Below, in pieces: positions 9,990 to 21,306 of a stretch of DNA of 33,153 nucleotides. The stretch is from contig SGPL01000372.1 in assembly GCA_004802705.1 (NCBI GenBank), positions 1 to 33,153 on the forward strand, written 5' to 3'. This DNA comes from Bondarzewia mesenterica (lineage: Eukaryota; Basidiomycota; Agaricomycetes; Russulales; Bondarzewiaceae). A program made the position numbers and the translations under genes. The notes under the pieces were generated by a model. That model was not told the origin of the DNA. It saw only the letters and a program-made list of their open reading frames with translations, and made no database searches. Numbering within the stretch: position 1 is the first letter of the stretch; each line of letters begins with the position of its first letter.

Positions 9990-11116
9990 ATGGCGATGAG
10001 CTCGACAACTTCAACAAAACCGGACTCTCTTCGGCCGATTCTTGCTCATATTCGCGCCCACCTCAGCTCTCCCCCACCTTCGCACACTCCAGGTTCTCCA
10101 CCGCTCTTCGTTGCCCTCCAAGGCCCTCAGGGCTCGGGCAAGACGTTTCTCGCGCGACACATAGCAGCTGCACTATCTGAAGAATCTCTGCATGTTGCGA
10201 CGCTCTCAATTGATGATCTTTACCTCCCGCACGTGGATCTCGCCGTCCTCGCAGACACGCATCCGTCCAATCCGCTTCTACGGGGCCGTGGGCAGCCCGG
10301 GACGCACGACATCCCGCTCGGGCTCTCAATTTTGCACGCGTTAAAGGGCATTAATAACACCTCTGGGTCGGAAGTGGTGAAAATTCCGTTCTTTGACAAG
10401 AGCTTGTTCAATGGCGAAGGGGACCGTGTTCCAGAAAGCGAGTGGACTTCGGTAGAAGGACCTCTTGATGTTGTTATCTTTGAAGGCTGGTGTGTGGGAT
10501 TCTGTCCGAAGACACGCGAAGAGATAGAGAGGCGCATGGATCAACCGCTCAAAGGTCTGGAAGGCACGTTTGATTTGAGCCAGTACAGCCTGAGCAGTGT
10601 GCTTGAGGTGAACGAAAGACTTGGCGGATATGTCAAGTGGTGGGAAATGTTCGATGTGTTTGTACAGGTTCGTCATCATCGCTTAGCATCATCTCATCTG
10701 CAAAACCGTATCTAAATGCCTCCCAAAAATGCAGATTGCACCGTTAGAGTCGCACCCGTATGTGCACATATACAAGTGGCGCCTGCAGCAGGAGCATGCC
10801 ATGAAAGCGAAGAACGGCGGGCATGGCATGTCCGACGAGCAAGTCAAAGCGTGCGTCTTCCAGATTGATCCCGTTCCCTCTTCTACACCTTGTCATCTCG
10901 ATTGGCAGTTTCGTTGACCGCTACATTCCGGGCTACCACTTTTTCGGCGATGGAATTGCATCTGGAGGCACAGACCCCCACTCAGGCGTCCGGATCCAAC
11001 TGCCATGGCTTGGCACTCAAGGGTCTCAGGAACGCACCGATGGAAGGGATGGTGGGCGACTGCTCCGTGTGACAATTGGCGAAGGGCGCGAGGTCGTACA
11101 ACTCACTACAATCTAA
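9990..11116 (+). CDS. D-glycerate 3-kinase (P-loop, Tda10/GLYK type)
   Basis: Phosphorylates D-glycerate to 3-phosphoglycerate with ATP, the last step of the photorespiratory-type glycerate salvage route. Exons: 9990-10667, 10735-10850, 10909-11116; 1002 nt, 333 residues, all in phase. A Walker A motif (GPQGSGKT, residues 45-52) follows FVALQ. Then come SIDDLYLPH, NPLLRGRGQPGTHD, KIPFFDKS, VIFEGWCVGF (Walker B-like), VNERLGGYVKWWEMFDVFVQ, YVHIYKWRLQQEHAM and DRYIPGYHFFGDG, in the order seen in plant GLYK and yeast Tda10. I chose the Met at 9990 because the sequence upstream does not look like the family; a second Met lies six bases later. Nothing is damaged. No targeting sequence is obvious, which suggests a cytosolic enzyme. 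Confidence 0.9.
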
Positions 11117-13791
11117 CATTTGGTGAGCAGGTAAGCCAACGGGTTGGTGATGGTAATTCATAATGATTGTTGCCTTGCGAACGTGCAGTAACTGATGTAT
11201 TGTTGACTTTTATCTGTGTACAGCGGTTTTGTCTTGGTTTATGTAGCAGCTATACAGAATCAATAGGCCAAAACGTCGGCTTTCGTCGCGCTCTACTTCG
11301 GTGCTTATGCGGCAGGATATTATATTCAGGGGAACATGGGGTGATGACGGTATCAACAAGAATCTTGATTTCTCTATCACTCGCCAAACCAACTCCCGGC
11401 CAATTGTTGTTTTGTTTCCTTCTTCGCCAGAAGCCATCTCTCATGCAGACTTCGGATAAATTGATAGCAAACGCGATCAGGGCAGTCAAGTGCCGCAAAT
11501 TGTGGACAAGATAAGGTAGGCGGTCGGAGAAATTGACGCACAGGCGAGTAGCGCAGATGCAGTCCCTGGTGTCTTATGTCGCCGAGCCGCTGCGTCAATT
11601 ACAATTGCTCCGCAACCCAAAGCCTGAAGTCGGAAGACGTGGTATCAAAACAGGTAGGCTATTTATCATTTTTGACGCCTCTCTCTTGCCCTTCTGTACC
11701 GATATATTTCCGCACACAGTTCCTTCTTTCTTCTGTGATGTAGGAGACGGATACAATAACGCTGAAGCGAAAGCGATCTCGTCAAATGTCTCTACTCAAA
11801 AATATTGCTAGCCGCGGAGGTTTTAACGGAGGCCAGTACTGAGTGCTAGGGCGCCGGGCATTCGTCATGCTGGAGGTCGTAATGATAGCGTATCGACGTC
11901 AACGCCGTGGACGGGCACCGCAGACGCGACATATAGTATACCGTCAAGTCCAATAGTTCGCGCCACTACAACATTGGTCTCCGAGTCGATCCTGTAACAT
12001 GGCTCCGCATAAGTAGACGCAATCTTGTCCCGCAATTACACCGAATTGTCTTGTGAACCTTACAAGGCACCGAGGTGGCTTCCGCTTGTGAATCCCACCG
12101 TCAAATTTTATCTGATTTGTCTCGCTATTCTTTCCCAAAGGATACCGACGAGAGAATTTCACCAGGCAGTGTCGGGCCGCAATGTAAACGTGAGAAGCCT
12201 CTCACTCCGGTCCGGATTCTGAGTTTTGCCGTTGGACGAGCATCAAGACTGTGGGTGTGGAGGCGGTGCGAAGGTGGGGAGCTGTAAATGTCGTATGACA
12301 AAGTCGTTTGGGCCGTCGTAAAGAAGCTCAGTCTCCGTTCGGCAAAACACTCCTCACTATTTCAAGTCATTGCCTCCCCGGAACAGGCCCTGACATGTTA
12401 AAAGAAAAGGCTCGAAAGTGTGAAAGGTGTCTGCACGTTGATTTGCGACGAATTGAGTTGTTTTTTCCAGTGTGAGGTGAAATTGACCATGAGGTGGATG
12501 AGCATAGCCACAACCCACAAGCATGGAACAGCGGACAGAGGTTGAACACCATATTGTTGGGTTTCGGTTCAGGAAGCGAAACAGTGCGTGTTGTCAGTAA
12601 AAAAAAAAAAGTGTCCGTCACATGGGAAACTGAACCTTCTGAGATCTTCAGCTCCTATATTGACGAATATAGAAGCCAAATTGAATATGCATGAGATAAC
12701 CCCATCATAAGGCAAGTATGTGCTGTTATTCAAATGGTGGCCTGAAAATTCTGAATTATGGAGAGTCTCACTGTCTGAAGTTCCACACAATGAACAGGAA
12801 GCGGCCGCTCCAAACACACGAAACATGTGAGGGAAAGCATATGCGCATGTGAACAGGCTAGATTTCCAAGCACCCATAATCCATACAACTTGAACGCCAT
12901 TAGGCCTAGTAGGGTTGGATCTGGAGGTGCGCCTCCGCTATATCATGATAGCGATCCAGCCCTGTCCAGCATTGTGGTAGTGGTGTTAACCGGATCGATG
13001 GTACTCACGATTGTCAAAGCCTGCCTGTGAAAGATACTTACCTGAACTACAAATCGGGGCCAATATGGACAGGCGCTACCACGAAGCATGCTGGATACTC
13101 GCAGGCAGCTTGGTGCGATAGTCACTACTAAGTTGCCTTTCGCAGGTGCACCGGCGGTCCGTGTCAGATTTTGTTTTTGAGAGGACGAGTGCTTCATTGC
13201 CTCCAGCCCAGCATCAATCGAATTATGACATACGTTGAAAAGGAATTCAGTCCATAAGGACGCGAAGCTGAAGGATTTGGAAAACAACTGAGAATACCAT
13301 GCGGCCTCCCGGGAATGACCTCATGTCGAACTTGATTCACGAGACTTGCCTAATCCGGACTTTTACACTCAGCGTTTGTTACCGACATCTCACACAGGCG
13401 TCGATAGATATTCCCTCCGTTTCATTGCGTTATCTCGATTGGACTGAGCTTCATTAATAATGCATGCGGAAAGAGAATTAGAACGTCCCTTTGACCCTCT
13501 ACATGCCCAGGTTTCTCTAGTATGGCATTCTTAGTCTCACGTGCCGGTCCTCGGGAGGTTTCACCTCGCAGTCACCTCGGAAACGACTGGCCACATTTAA
13601 AGACCTCGGAATTTCTCTGGAGCTCTCATCGTTACTGTCTCACAGTCCATTGATCTGCTGGGCAGTCACTGCTATCCTGTTAAACTCAAACTCGGCGCAT
13701 CGGGCGGTCCTCGTGTTATCCGTCTTCCCCCCATCTCGCAGACCTCTTGAATCCCGCCGCCTTGCGCTCTTCAGTTGGACGCCTCTGCACG
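11117..13791. other. 2.7 kb without a recognisable gene
   Basis: This is the longest gene-free stretch. Frames on both strands are short and without family signature. Coding-like pieces exist on the plus strand. At about 11265-11335 a frame gives a hydrophobic stretch with FVALYFGAYAAGYYIQG. At about 11320-11458 another gives TNSRPIVVLFPSSPEA. Stops and frame changes separate them, so they could be exons I failed to chain or a decayed gene. An A-run lies at 12600-12610. The right end (about 13300-13791) must include the promoter of the next gene. Confidence 0.4.
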
Positions 13792-15997
13792 ATGTCTCAG
13801 TCTGCAGTCGAAGATCCTGAGAAGGGGAAGATGGATGTCGTGCTCCCTTCCCCTCTTCCACCGACTCACATCAACGATTCACGGATTCAGGACTCGAACA
13901 CCACGACGAAATCAGAGATATCTGTGGTGCCTGCTCTACCAGCTGTACAAATACATTCTAAGAAACCAAAGAAACGAGCGGGCTTGCGCGTACGTGCTCT
14001 CTTGTGGTTCAACACTTATCGGTTGGTGGGAAATTGTTCCTCAAGTTTTGACCCTTCTCATGCGCGAAGTATGCAGCAAATTCTACACTTTCATCGTCGC
14101 CTTGAACGGGGTCGGTATACTTCTAGCCGTAATTGGAAAATGGCAGTATCCGCGCAGATACACTGGTGCATTTGTTCTGGGAAATCTCCTAGTAGCCATC
14201 CTAATGCGGAACGAACTTTTCGGTCGCCTCCTGTATCTTTTGGTCAACACACTCTTTGCGAAGGTATCGTTAATAGCTTACCTTGCAGAAGTCCTTATAA
14301 GTAATCACGATATCTCCGTTACAGTGGACGCCTTTGTGGTTCCGCCTTGGCTGTACTTCCGTCCTGCAGCATCTGGGCGGTATTCATTCCGGCTGCGCAT
14401 CCTCTGGCTTCGCATGGCTCATCTTTCGCGTCACACTCATCTTCATAAACCACAAGGATAACCACGACGCCATTCTGATCATGGGAGTAATTACCAATCT
14501 GGCAGTAGCAATCAGCGTGGCCAGCGCCTTCCCATGGGTGCGCAATACGCATCACAAGTAGGTTCTCAACCATTATTTTTCTCAACTTATCTGATTGGCA
14601 TCCCCTCTCAGCGTTTTTGAAAGACATCACAGATTTATCGGATGGTAAGGTCTTGTCGTCTTTATATATAGCCTTCTCTGACAGGAGCATGTGATATTTC
14701 AGGCTTGGTCTACTGTCAAGTGAGTCTATCTTTCTCCTTCGACATATATTTTAAATCGACTCCGCTGAAAATAACGAAGCATGGGTGTTTGTTGTTCTTG
14801 GTGATAGTTACGACCTTACCACCCACAGATGGAACCCGGACGGCACCACAATTCTTCGTCAGCAGGACTTCTGGTTTGCATTCGGCATGACCATATTGTA
14901 AACAATGATTCATTTTCGAGTCATGCCTCAGTTTAATCTTATCCCTTGCAGCATCATGATACCCTGGTTCACGGTCCGTGAAGTCAAAGTTGACGTCGAA
15001 GTGGTGGGTTTGCTTTTCAATACGGCAATCAATCTTGTACGACTGACATCTTTTCAGCCGTCACCGAAGGTAGCTATTCTGAGATTTGAGCGGGGAATGC
15101 AGCAAGGTCTGCTGGCACGTGTATCACGATCCTCAGTCATGGAGTACCACGCTTTCGGTATTATATCGTGTGTAGTCCTCGTTGCTATCCACCTTAATAG
15201 TATCTCACGAGTGCAATGCAGCGAGGGCACGCATGCCAAGTACCACTATTTGATCTGTGGAGTTCAAGGTGACTTCACACGGAGCCTCGTCAACGATTCA
15301 CCAACCCATCTCTGGACGCGACAGTTGAAGGTGCATCTTCGTTGTATGAAGGTCGAGAAATTCTTTGCTGAGATCATCTATGCCTAGTTTGCTGGTGTTT
15401 CAAACACTTCGACTCTTTACCACAGAGGTATTCGTGTCTGTACCGGCACCGGAATTGGAGCTGCGCTTTCAACATGCCTACAGGTATGGTGTCTGCTCGC
15501 ATAAAAACCTGATCAATAATTCTGACATAGCCGTGCCGCAGAACCCAAACTGGTGAGGACTTACCACGGATTTCCCATTGACCACGTCTAACGCCCTGTC
15601 CTCACTCAGGTACTTGATATGGATTGGCTCAGACCAAGAGAAAACTTTCGGACCTACCATCGCAGGCCTCGTTTACCGTCACATCGGCCTTGAACGCATG
15701 TGCCTTTGGGATTCCAAACAAAGAGGTATGTATCGCCCGAGCCGTCCCTTCCTGTTGCCTCATCATAATCATTTTCTCTATTTCAGGCGGACGACCAGAC
15801 GTGATGAAATTGGTGAAGGAGACGTACGCATCATGGAATGCGGAAGTCGTCTTCATCACGTCAAATTATCAGGGAAACACGGAGATAATGGAAGGCTGCA
15901 AGGAGGCGGGCATTCCTGCATTTGTGAGTTCACGCTAACTTTGTTGTTTGCGTATGATGGCTGAATAACTGGACAGGGCACTCTATGGGATTTCTAA
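13792..15997 (+). CDS. Multi-pass membrane oxidoreductase (TmpL / ferric-reductase-like module)
   Basis: Function unknown. Fourteen exons chain in perfect phase: 13792-14021, 14077-14263, 14325-14557, 14612-14644, 14703-14719, 14780-14897, 14952-15003, 15058-15167, 15222-15330, 15388-15483, 15542-15552, 15610-15725, 15787-15923, 15977-15997 (1470 nt, 489 residues). Residues 1-75 are polar. Several membrane segments follow (VALNGVGILLAVIG, VLGNLLVAIL, FAWLIFRVTLIF, MGVITNLAVAIS). FERHHRFIGW near 220 and other His residues recall haem-binding ferric reductases. The soluble tail has EYHAFGIIS near 325, a nucleotide-binding-like GTGIGAALS near 384-392 and a C-terminal TLWDF. Similar sequence forms the C-terminal half of fungal TmpL-type proteins, which also carry an adenylation domain. 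None is seen here. Redox activity is inference. Confidence 0.8.
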
Positions 15998-16507
15998 TTA
16001 TTAAGCATCGACACGTCTGCAAAGACTCACGCAGTTAACTTTTCATCTCTGATACCTATAATATTGGGCAATAAAATACACTATTCGTACTTGCTTGCAA
16101 ATCCAGAATCCGGAACACCCTTCAGAACTCGAGCTTGAATGGGATGTTCGGTATCAGGGCTATTACATTGGTGGTCGGCGGCAAGGATTCGCAGGATGGG
16201 TGGATAAATAGTGACGAATTGCAACAGAGATACTCCGAGTGAGTCAGAATCGCAGGCAGCATGTGGCTTTGCAGAACGAACTTAGAATCATATCGTATGT
16301 ATGCGGGGGATTAATCCAACGTTATTAATAATGCTTCGACAGGTAAGGTCAACCGCCGACTATGTGGACAGAGCCTGACATGTATAGTACTGGCCAGATG
16401 ATATTCTGGTTCGAGTAACGAGAAAAACGACGAAGACCACAACCCTCCTTGCCATTCTACGACAATAGAACGACTGCTCCTCTAAATGAGTATCGATACT
16501 GCGCAGT
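15998..16507. other. Convergent intergenic stretch
   Basis: A 510-nt gap between the stop codons of the membrane oxidoreductase (plus) and oligoribonuclease (minus). I see nothing beyond presumed 3' untranslated regions. Confidence 0.4.
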
Positions 16508-17728
16508 TCATGTCGTGGGCGGCGTGTTAGGTGAAACAAAGATGTTATCTCGGTACCATTGCAGCTCTAAATCAACGGGCAGACCGCGTAAGACGACACC
16601 TAAAAAGCAGAATAAGAGACAAGCGGACCTCGTATGGAACCTCGAATGTCGTCTAGTGCACTGGTAGGGCAAGTTGTATCAGAGAGATACAACAGACAAG
16701 TATAGATGGTGGCCGTCGCATGTGACGAGGAACGCACCGGTGTCTGCTCTCTCCAAACTGACTTTTGGGGAAAGGACGATCGGTATACCATCTGCGGTGC
16801 AATTCCTTGCATAGATGTTAAATTAGCCCACGCAGAGGAGAGTATGCCATTGCACTTACTTTGATTGACGAAACATCTGCCGATAGAAAAATTTATAGTC
16901 ATTGCTGGTGACAAAAAATGCTGATGATAAAATAATCAACGCGAACTCACCGACAATTCTGGGAAAGACAAATCATTGCATTACCAGTCAGCCACCAACA
17001 TTACTCGAATGAGGGGAGAGAAAGTGACCGATAATGAAGCCAGTCGATCACAGCAGGCATCTCCTTAACCAAGAATGATCTGTCTGCATGAACACTGTTG
17101 CCTGCTAGAATTCCAACCCTCTGGTCTGGTATCCACAATTTGATATAATTCAAGACAGCATCTTGAACTTCGGACAGAGAATGCGGCGACTCGAGACATG
17201 CTTGTGTTAAGCCAGTCTATAAAACAAGATGCAAGTGGTCACTAAACGCTTCGAGAGTATAGTTAATAGAGAATTGGCATACCGAACCGTGCTGGTTTGT
17301 GCACCATTCATCCATCCTGACATTGTAATGAATCCGCATCATCTGAATTAACCCGAATTGAAAAGAAATGCCAGACTCACCCGTTCAAATATTTTTTGTC
17401 CGTGCGTACAACATATTCTATTCCATCATCCACTGTTTCCAGCTTCCCATTCGTGATCAATACCTGTGTGTCAAGGGTCGTGCCGAGTTACTCGCAATCG
17501 TTGAAAAATTGTAAGACGAACCGCAACCTCCATTATCTTGTCCTTTTGCGGGTTCAATCCCGTCATCTCACAATCTATCCATACTAATGGGCCAGAATGA
17601 AAGTTCAGTGGCTTTCGGCTGTCCATGAAGAGCAATTCTCGCCAATTCGCTGTTTGGGAAATAGACCTTCGATGAAGTATAGGTCGAGTGTATAAGTTTC
17701 GACTTCGAGATACTAAGCTCCTAAGCAT
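16508..17728 (-). CDS. Oligoribonuclease (REXO2/Orn, DEDDh 3'-5' exonuclease)
   Basis: Degrades 2-5 nt RNA fragments to mononucleotides. Nine exons: 17728-17522, 17463-17381, 17316-17283, 17216-17029, 16958-16951 (8 nt), 16876-16860 (17 nt), 16805-16738, 16660-16629, 16566-16508; 696 nt, 231 residues, all in phase. The catalytic set is complete: D52 and E54 in WIDCEMTG, D153 in HADRSFL, and H201 and D206 in SRHRALDDIRGS, with the H-to-D spacing of the family. Other landmarks are MDEWCTNQHG, ILAGNSV, LHYRIVDVSSIKEL and LQWYRDNIF. The first 25 residues are Arg-rich and lack acidic residues (MLRSLVSRSR), which suggests import into mitochondria. Met35 could serve as a cytosolic start. The last residues (VSPNTPPTT) are unconserved. 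Confidence 0.94.
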
Positions 17729-17976
17729 AGAACAATAGATATATAGCCCCAGTTCTGAGCGAACAATGGAGTCAGGCCAGGGAAAGAGAACAGGAGTCGG
17801 GTAAGCGAGTTGTTCGGAACGACTCTTTGTCTGTTTGCCAGTTTTTAGCGGACCCGGGCCGGCCGATCTTCTCACGCTGATAAGATCAGTACTCTGCAGT
17901 AGCCCCTGACGAAACTTGGAAAGGATGATAGTATACAGCATGACTATTCGATTCAAAACGCAGGCTACAACGTGTA
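17729..17976. promoter_or_regulatory. Short gap: oligoribonuclease promoter, HRD3 3' end
   Basis: A 248-nt gap between two minus-strand genes. It should contain the HRD3 3' untranslated region on the right and the oligoribonuclease promoter on the left. No element is confidently visible. Confidence 0.35.
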
Positions 17977-20900
17977 TCACCGCAATACTGCCCAATCATC
18001 TCTAGCAGGGTCTTCGGGAGGCGGGAATAAGCCCTCACCCTCCTGCGGTGCCTGGTCCCCATTCCGCTGCCGTTCTTCCCTCCTCAGCCTCTCTACCCAT
18101 CGTCCGCGGATGTATAGCAACAAAGATACTGTCAAACACAAGACGACCAACATCATTGTCTCTGAAAACTCATCCACATCTTCCTCGCCACGGTGTCCTC
18201 CGCGGAGTGCACCTTCAAAATAGTCTTCTGGACCTAAATCGCTGTCCAGTTCGGACTCTGCGTTGCGTCTATCCCGTGCCCACTGATGCAAGTGCCAGGT
18301 CAGACGTGCTCGAAATCTGAAGAAAGGAGAATGACCAACCTGTACAGGATCGTCATCATCGCCTGGGACATCCTGCCCCCGACGGCGACGGTTATACTCA
18401 TCTCGAGCGCGTCCGAAATACCACGACCCGTCGTCGTCGTGATGTCCGTCACCCAATTCATCTTCTACACCATTCTGATGAATTCCTTCATCAGAATTCT
18501 GACTACCATCTAGTTCTCGCACGTTCTCCGTTTCGTGTTCAGAAGTATCTGCTCGCAAGTCAGTCGAACTATCAATGCAAAGGTCGCCCGCGAGATTGAA
18601 ACGAACTCACAACCAACATCTTCATACTCCCAAAGACTAAGCCCATCTTTTCCGCCCGTGATGGTATGCCAGATGCTACGCGCGTACAGTTTTGCCAACG
18701 ACAAGGTGACTGGCAAGTATGCCTCGCTATTCGCCTCGAGGGCCAGATCATAATGTCGCTTTGCAAGATGGAAATCCTATAGGCACAGTATAAGGTCCAG
18801 GCGTTCCCTCTGAATATATACGGACTTGCCTGTGGTACGCCAATGCCATTTTCATACATCCAACCAAGATTCCACATTGCCAATGCGCTCACTTGGGTGT
18901 CCGCCGCAGACTGATAATACCCAGCAGCTTTCTCCCATCGTGTTCTCTCCGGTTCGTCTGGCACACCTAGACCGTGGTAATAATAGTCTCCCACTTTGAC
19001 CAAGGCATCAACATTATTCTGTGCAGCAGAACGTGTCCACTGTGTTAGGGCCAAACGCGCGGTATCATTTGAAGGAAGAAAATTCGTGAAGCGTGTGTTC
19101 CGAAGAACACTTTTGTCTACAACCCATGATTGTGATCATCAGAGATAAGTCCGATAAACAGGTTGCCCACCTTGATCCAAAACATATGCTAGATTGTTTT
19201 GTGCGATCTCGTATCCCCTTTCCGCTGCGATCCACCACCTGAGCATCGCCAATTCTTTCCCAGTAATCGTCTCGGTATTCCACGCATATTCGCCCGTTGT
19301 CAATAGATCATCATCCCATGATCCACGCTCAGCCACAATCTTGTAAAAGGAAACTGCAACAGAGCATGCCCCACTTCTCATCTGCGGCGGCATCAGTTTC
19401 ATTTGCTCCGACTGGATCTGCGCCAAATAGTAGTAAGCCTCGAATGGTGAACCATGCCTCAACGCCATCTCGAAATATGTCATCGCAAGTTTCATCTCTT
19501 TTCGCACTGATAGTTCGAGACCAGTCAGCCCGAGCAACTAAAACAGCAAAGTCGAACCAAGATAGACAAACAAACAGGAGGACTCACAGTAGTGATATTT
19601 CCCCAGATTGACCTGAGCCTCTGCTAGCTCCTGCCCCGCTGCAATGGTGAAATGCCCGAGCGCCTTCTTCATATCTCTCCTCCCCTCGACCAACCCATCG
19701 CGCCAAATGATCCCAAGCCCGTTATGACTTTCTTTATCACCATATTCTGCCCCGCGCTCAAACCACATCCTTGCTATCACAAAGTCGGGACGTACACCCT
19801 CCCCGCGGAGAAACATCCGTCCCAGAAACCCGGCTGCGGCTGCTGCGTAACCTACGGGTCCAGTGCCCTCTTCACGACGGGGAGAGTGTGACAGCGGATC
19901 TATAGGATCATGGGGCCAGATTTGTCGCGCGATGCGAGAGAAATAGTAATGGGCACTCTCGAAATCACGAGGAACACGACCGACACCCTCGCCACCCGAC
20001 GAGGCTCCGCCTGGAGAGTGATAAATGCTCCCATGGTAGAAAATCTTACCCAGGCGGAACATAAAATCAGTCTCTCCGCGATCTGCATTGAACTGGGTTT
20101 GTAAGTAATCAGAGTCGTAAATAGATGAATTAGAGAGCAAAGCATACGATGTAATACTCGAGGATGTCTTCCCATGTCTCGCCGGCAGCGCGCGCTCGAG
20201 ATGCCCGGATTGCAGGTCTTTGAGCGTTCATTCCCGTGGAGGCAACACTTGCTCCCGGGCCGTACACACCACCCTCTAGGTCTGAAAGACGAGTAGGTGT
20301 CAGGGGCAGTGTTCTGCCACCAGGTGGTCCAGAAAGGAACTTCGCCATTGCTAGACGTACAGCAGTCAGTGGACAGTTTTTGACGAACTTAGATAAACTC
20401 ACCATACTCGGAGGCCTGCTCGTACCATTCCAAAGCCCGGCCGCAGTCCTCCAACACACCGATTCCGGTCCAATATCGGTATCCCATAGCCATCTGTGCA
20501 CCTTTGTCCCCACCGTTGGCGGCGAATGTGTAGTATAGTTGTGCCTTTGCTTGGTTTACTGAGACGACATCATGATATCCTGTACCATGAAAGAAAGCTA
20601 ACAAAGACTGCGATGTAGCATTGCCGGTAAGTGCTGCGTGTGCATCAAAAGATGTGTACGCGAGGCTAGCGTCGGCAGGGAAATACGGTGTTGGCGGAAG
20701 CTGCAGAAGAGCATTAGAAATGAGTCCGTGTGGTTCAACATTCTTGAAGTTGCTTACTAGAGATATCTGACCAAGAGTGAACAACGCGTCTGTATTCCCC
20801 AGCTCTGATGCATGCTGCAACAGATCTACTACCTTGATAGCTCGCCCACGGAACTCGGCATCTCGTCGTCGTCGACCGTAGAAACCATCGTTGTTGACAC

Positions 20901-21251
20901 GCGAACTGAGGAAACGTGGAAGCCAGGATTGGTGGCGTAGTTTGATGGCAATGCGTAGCGCGCTGGCCAATGGACCCTGCCCTTGTGGATTTGGTAGGAT
21001 GGATGAAAAAAAAAGAATTTCCAGAAGGCCAGGTGGGTGTAAATGTTGTCTCTGGCGCGTGAGAGGATGGGAGAGCGGTTAGAGCAGAGAGCGTGGCAAG
21101 AGCTTGCTTGTAAGCACGAGCNGCTGNGTTGATAGTGATGTGATAAGTGACGTGAAATCTAAAACACATTCTACATAACTCTACCTTCTTTCGCTGTTTC
21201 ATCCACCTGCGAACTGGGAGCAATCTGGTTTTCCGTCCGAACAGTGAGCAT
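17977..21251 (-). CDS. HRD3: Hrd3/SEL1L, ER-associated degradation adaptor; 5' end uncertain
   Basis: Luminal scaffold of the Hrd1 ubiquitin-ligase complex that recruits misfolded glycoproteins. Modelled exons: 21251-21185, 21123-20758, 20700-20403, 20350-20148, 20092-19588, 19506-19171, 19116-18830, 18776-18611, 18548-17977. Removing one base from the A-run at 21006-21014 gives 932 residues in phase. Sel1 repeats fill most of the protein (GAQMAMGYRYWTGIG, AAAAAGFLGRMFLRGEG, ESHNGLGIIWRDG, YEIAQNNLAYVLDQ, ALAMWNLGWMYENGIGVPQ). A single C-terminal membrane anchor follows (MMLVVLCLTVSLLLYI), then a short tail. The intron at 18777-18829 has a GC donor. Exon 1 has no signal peptide. A hydrophobic start (MPYLSALCSLF) lies just upstream in another frame, so the 5' end is probably mis-modelled or damaged. 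Bases 21122 and 21127 are ambiguous. Confidence 0.9.
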
Positions 21252-21306
21252 AAAGCTGACAGATAAGGCATGTCATCAAATAAAGAATGAATTGAGCTGA
21301 ATAGCA

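Noticed and set aside
17545..17560. GGGTTCAATCCCG, resembling a tRNA T-arm
   Set aside because: It lies in the coding sequence for NPQKDK in oligoribonuclease, and no acceptor stem or anticodon arm surrounds it.
19538..19587. A 50-nt HRD3 intron with acceptor at 19538
   Set aside because: It gives the wrong phase. The acceptor at 19507 (CTATCAG) keeps the frame and gives the expected KYHY to KLAMTYFE spacing.
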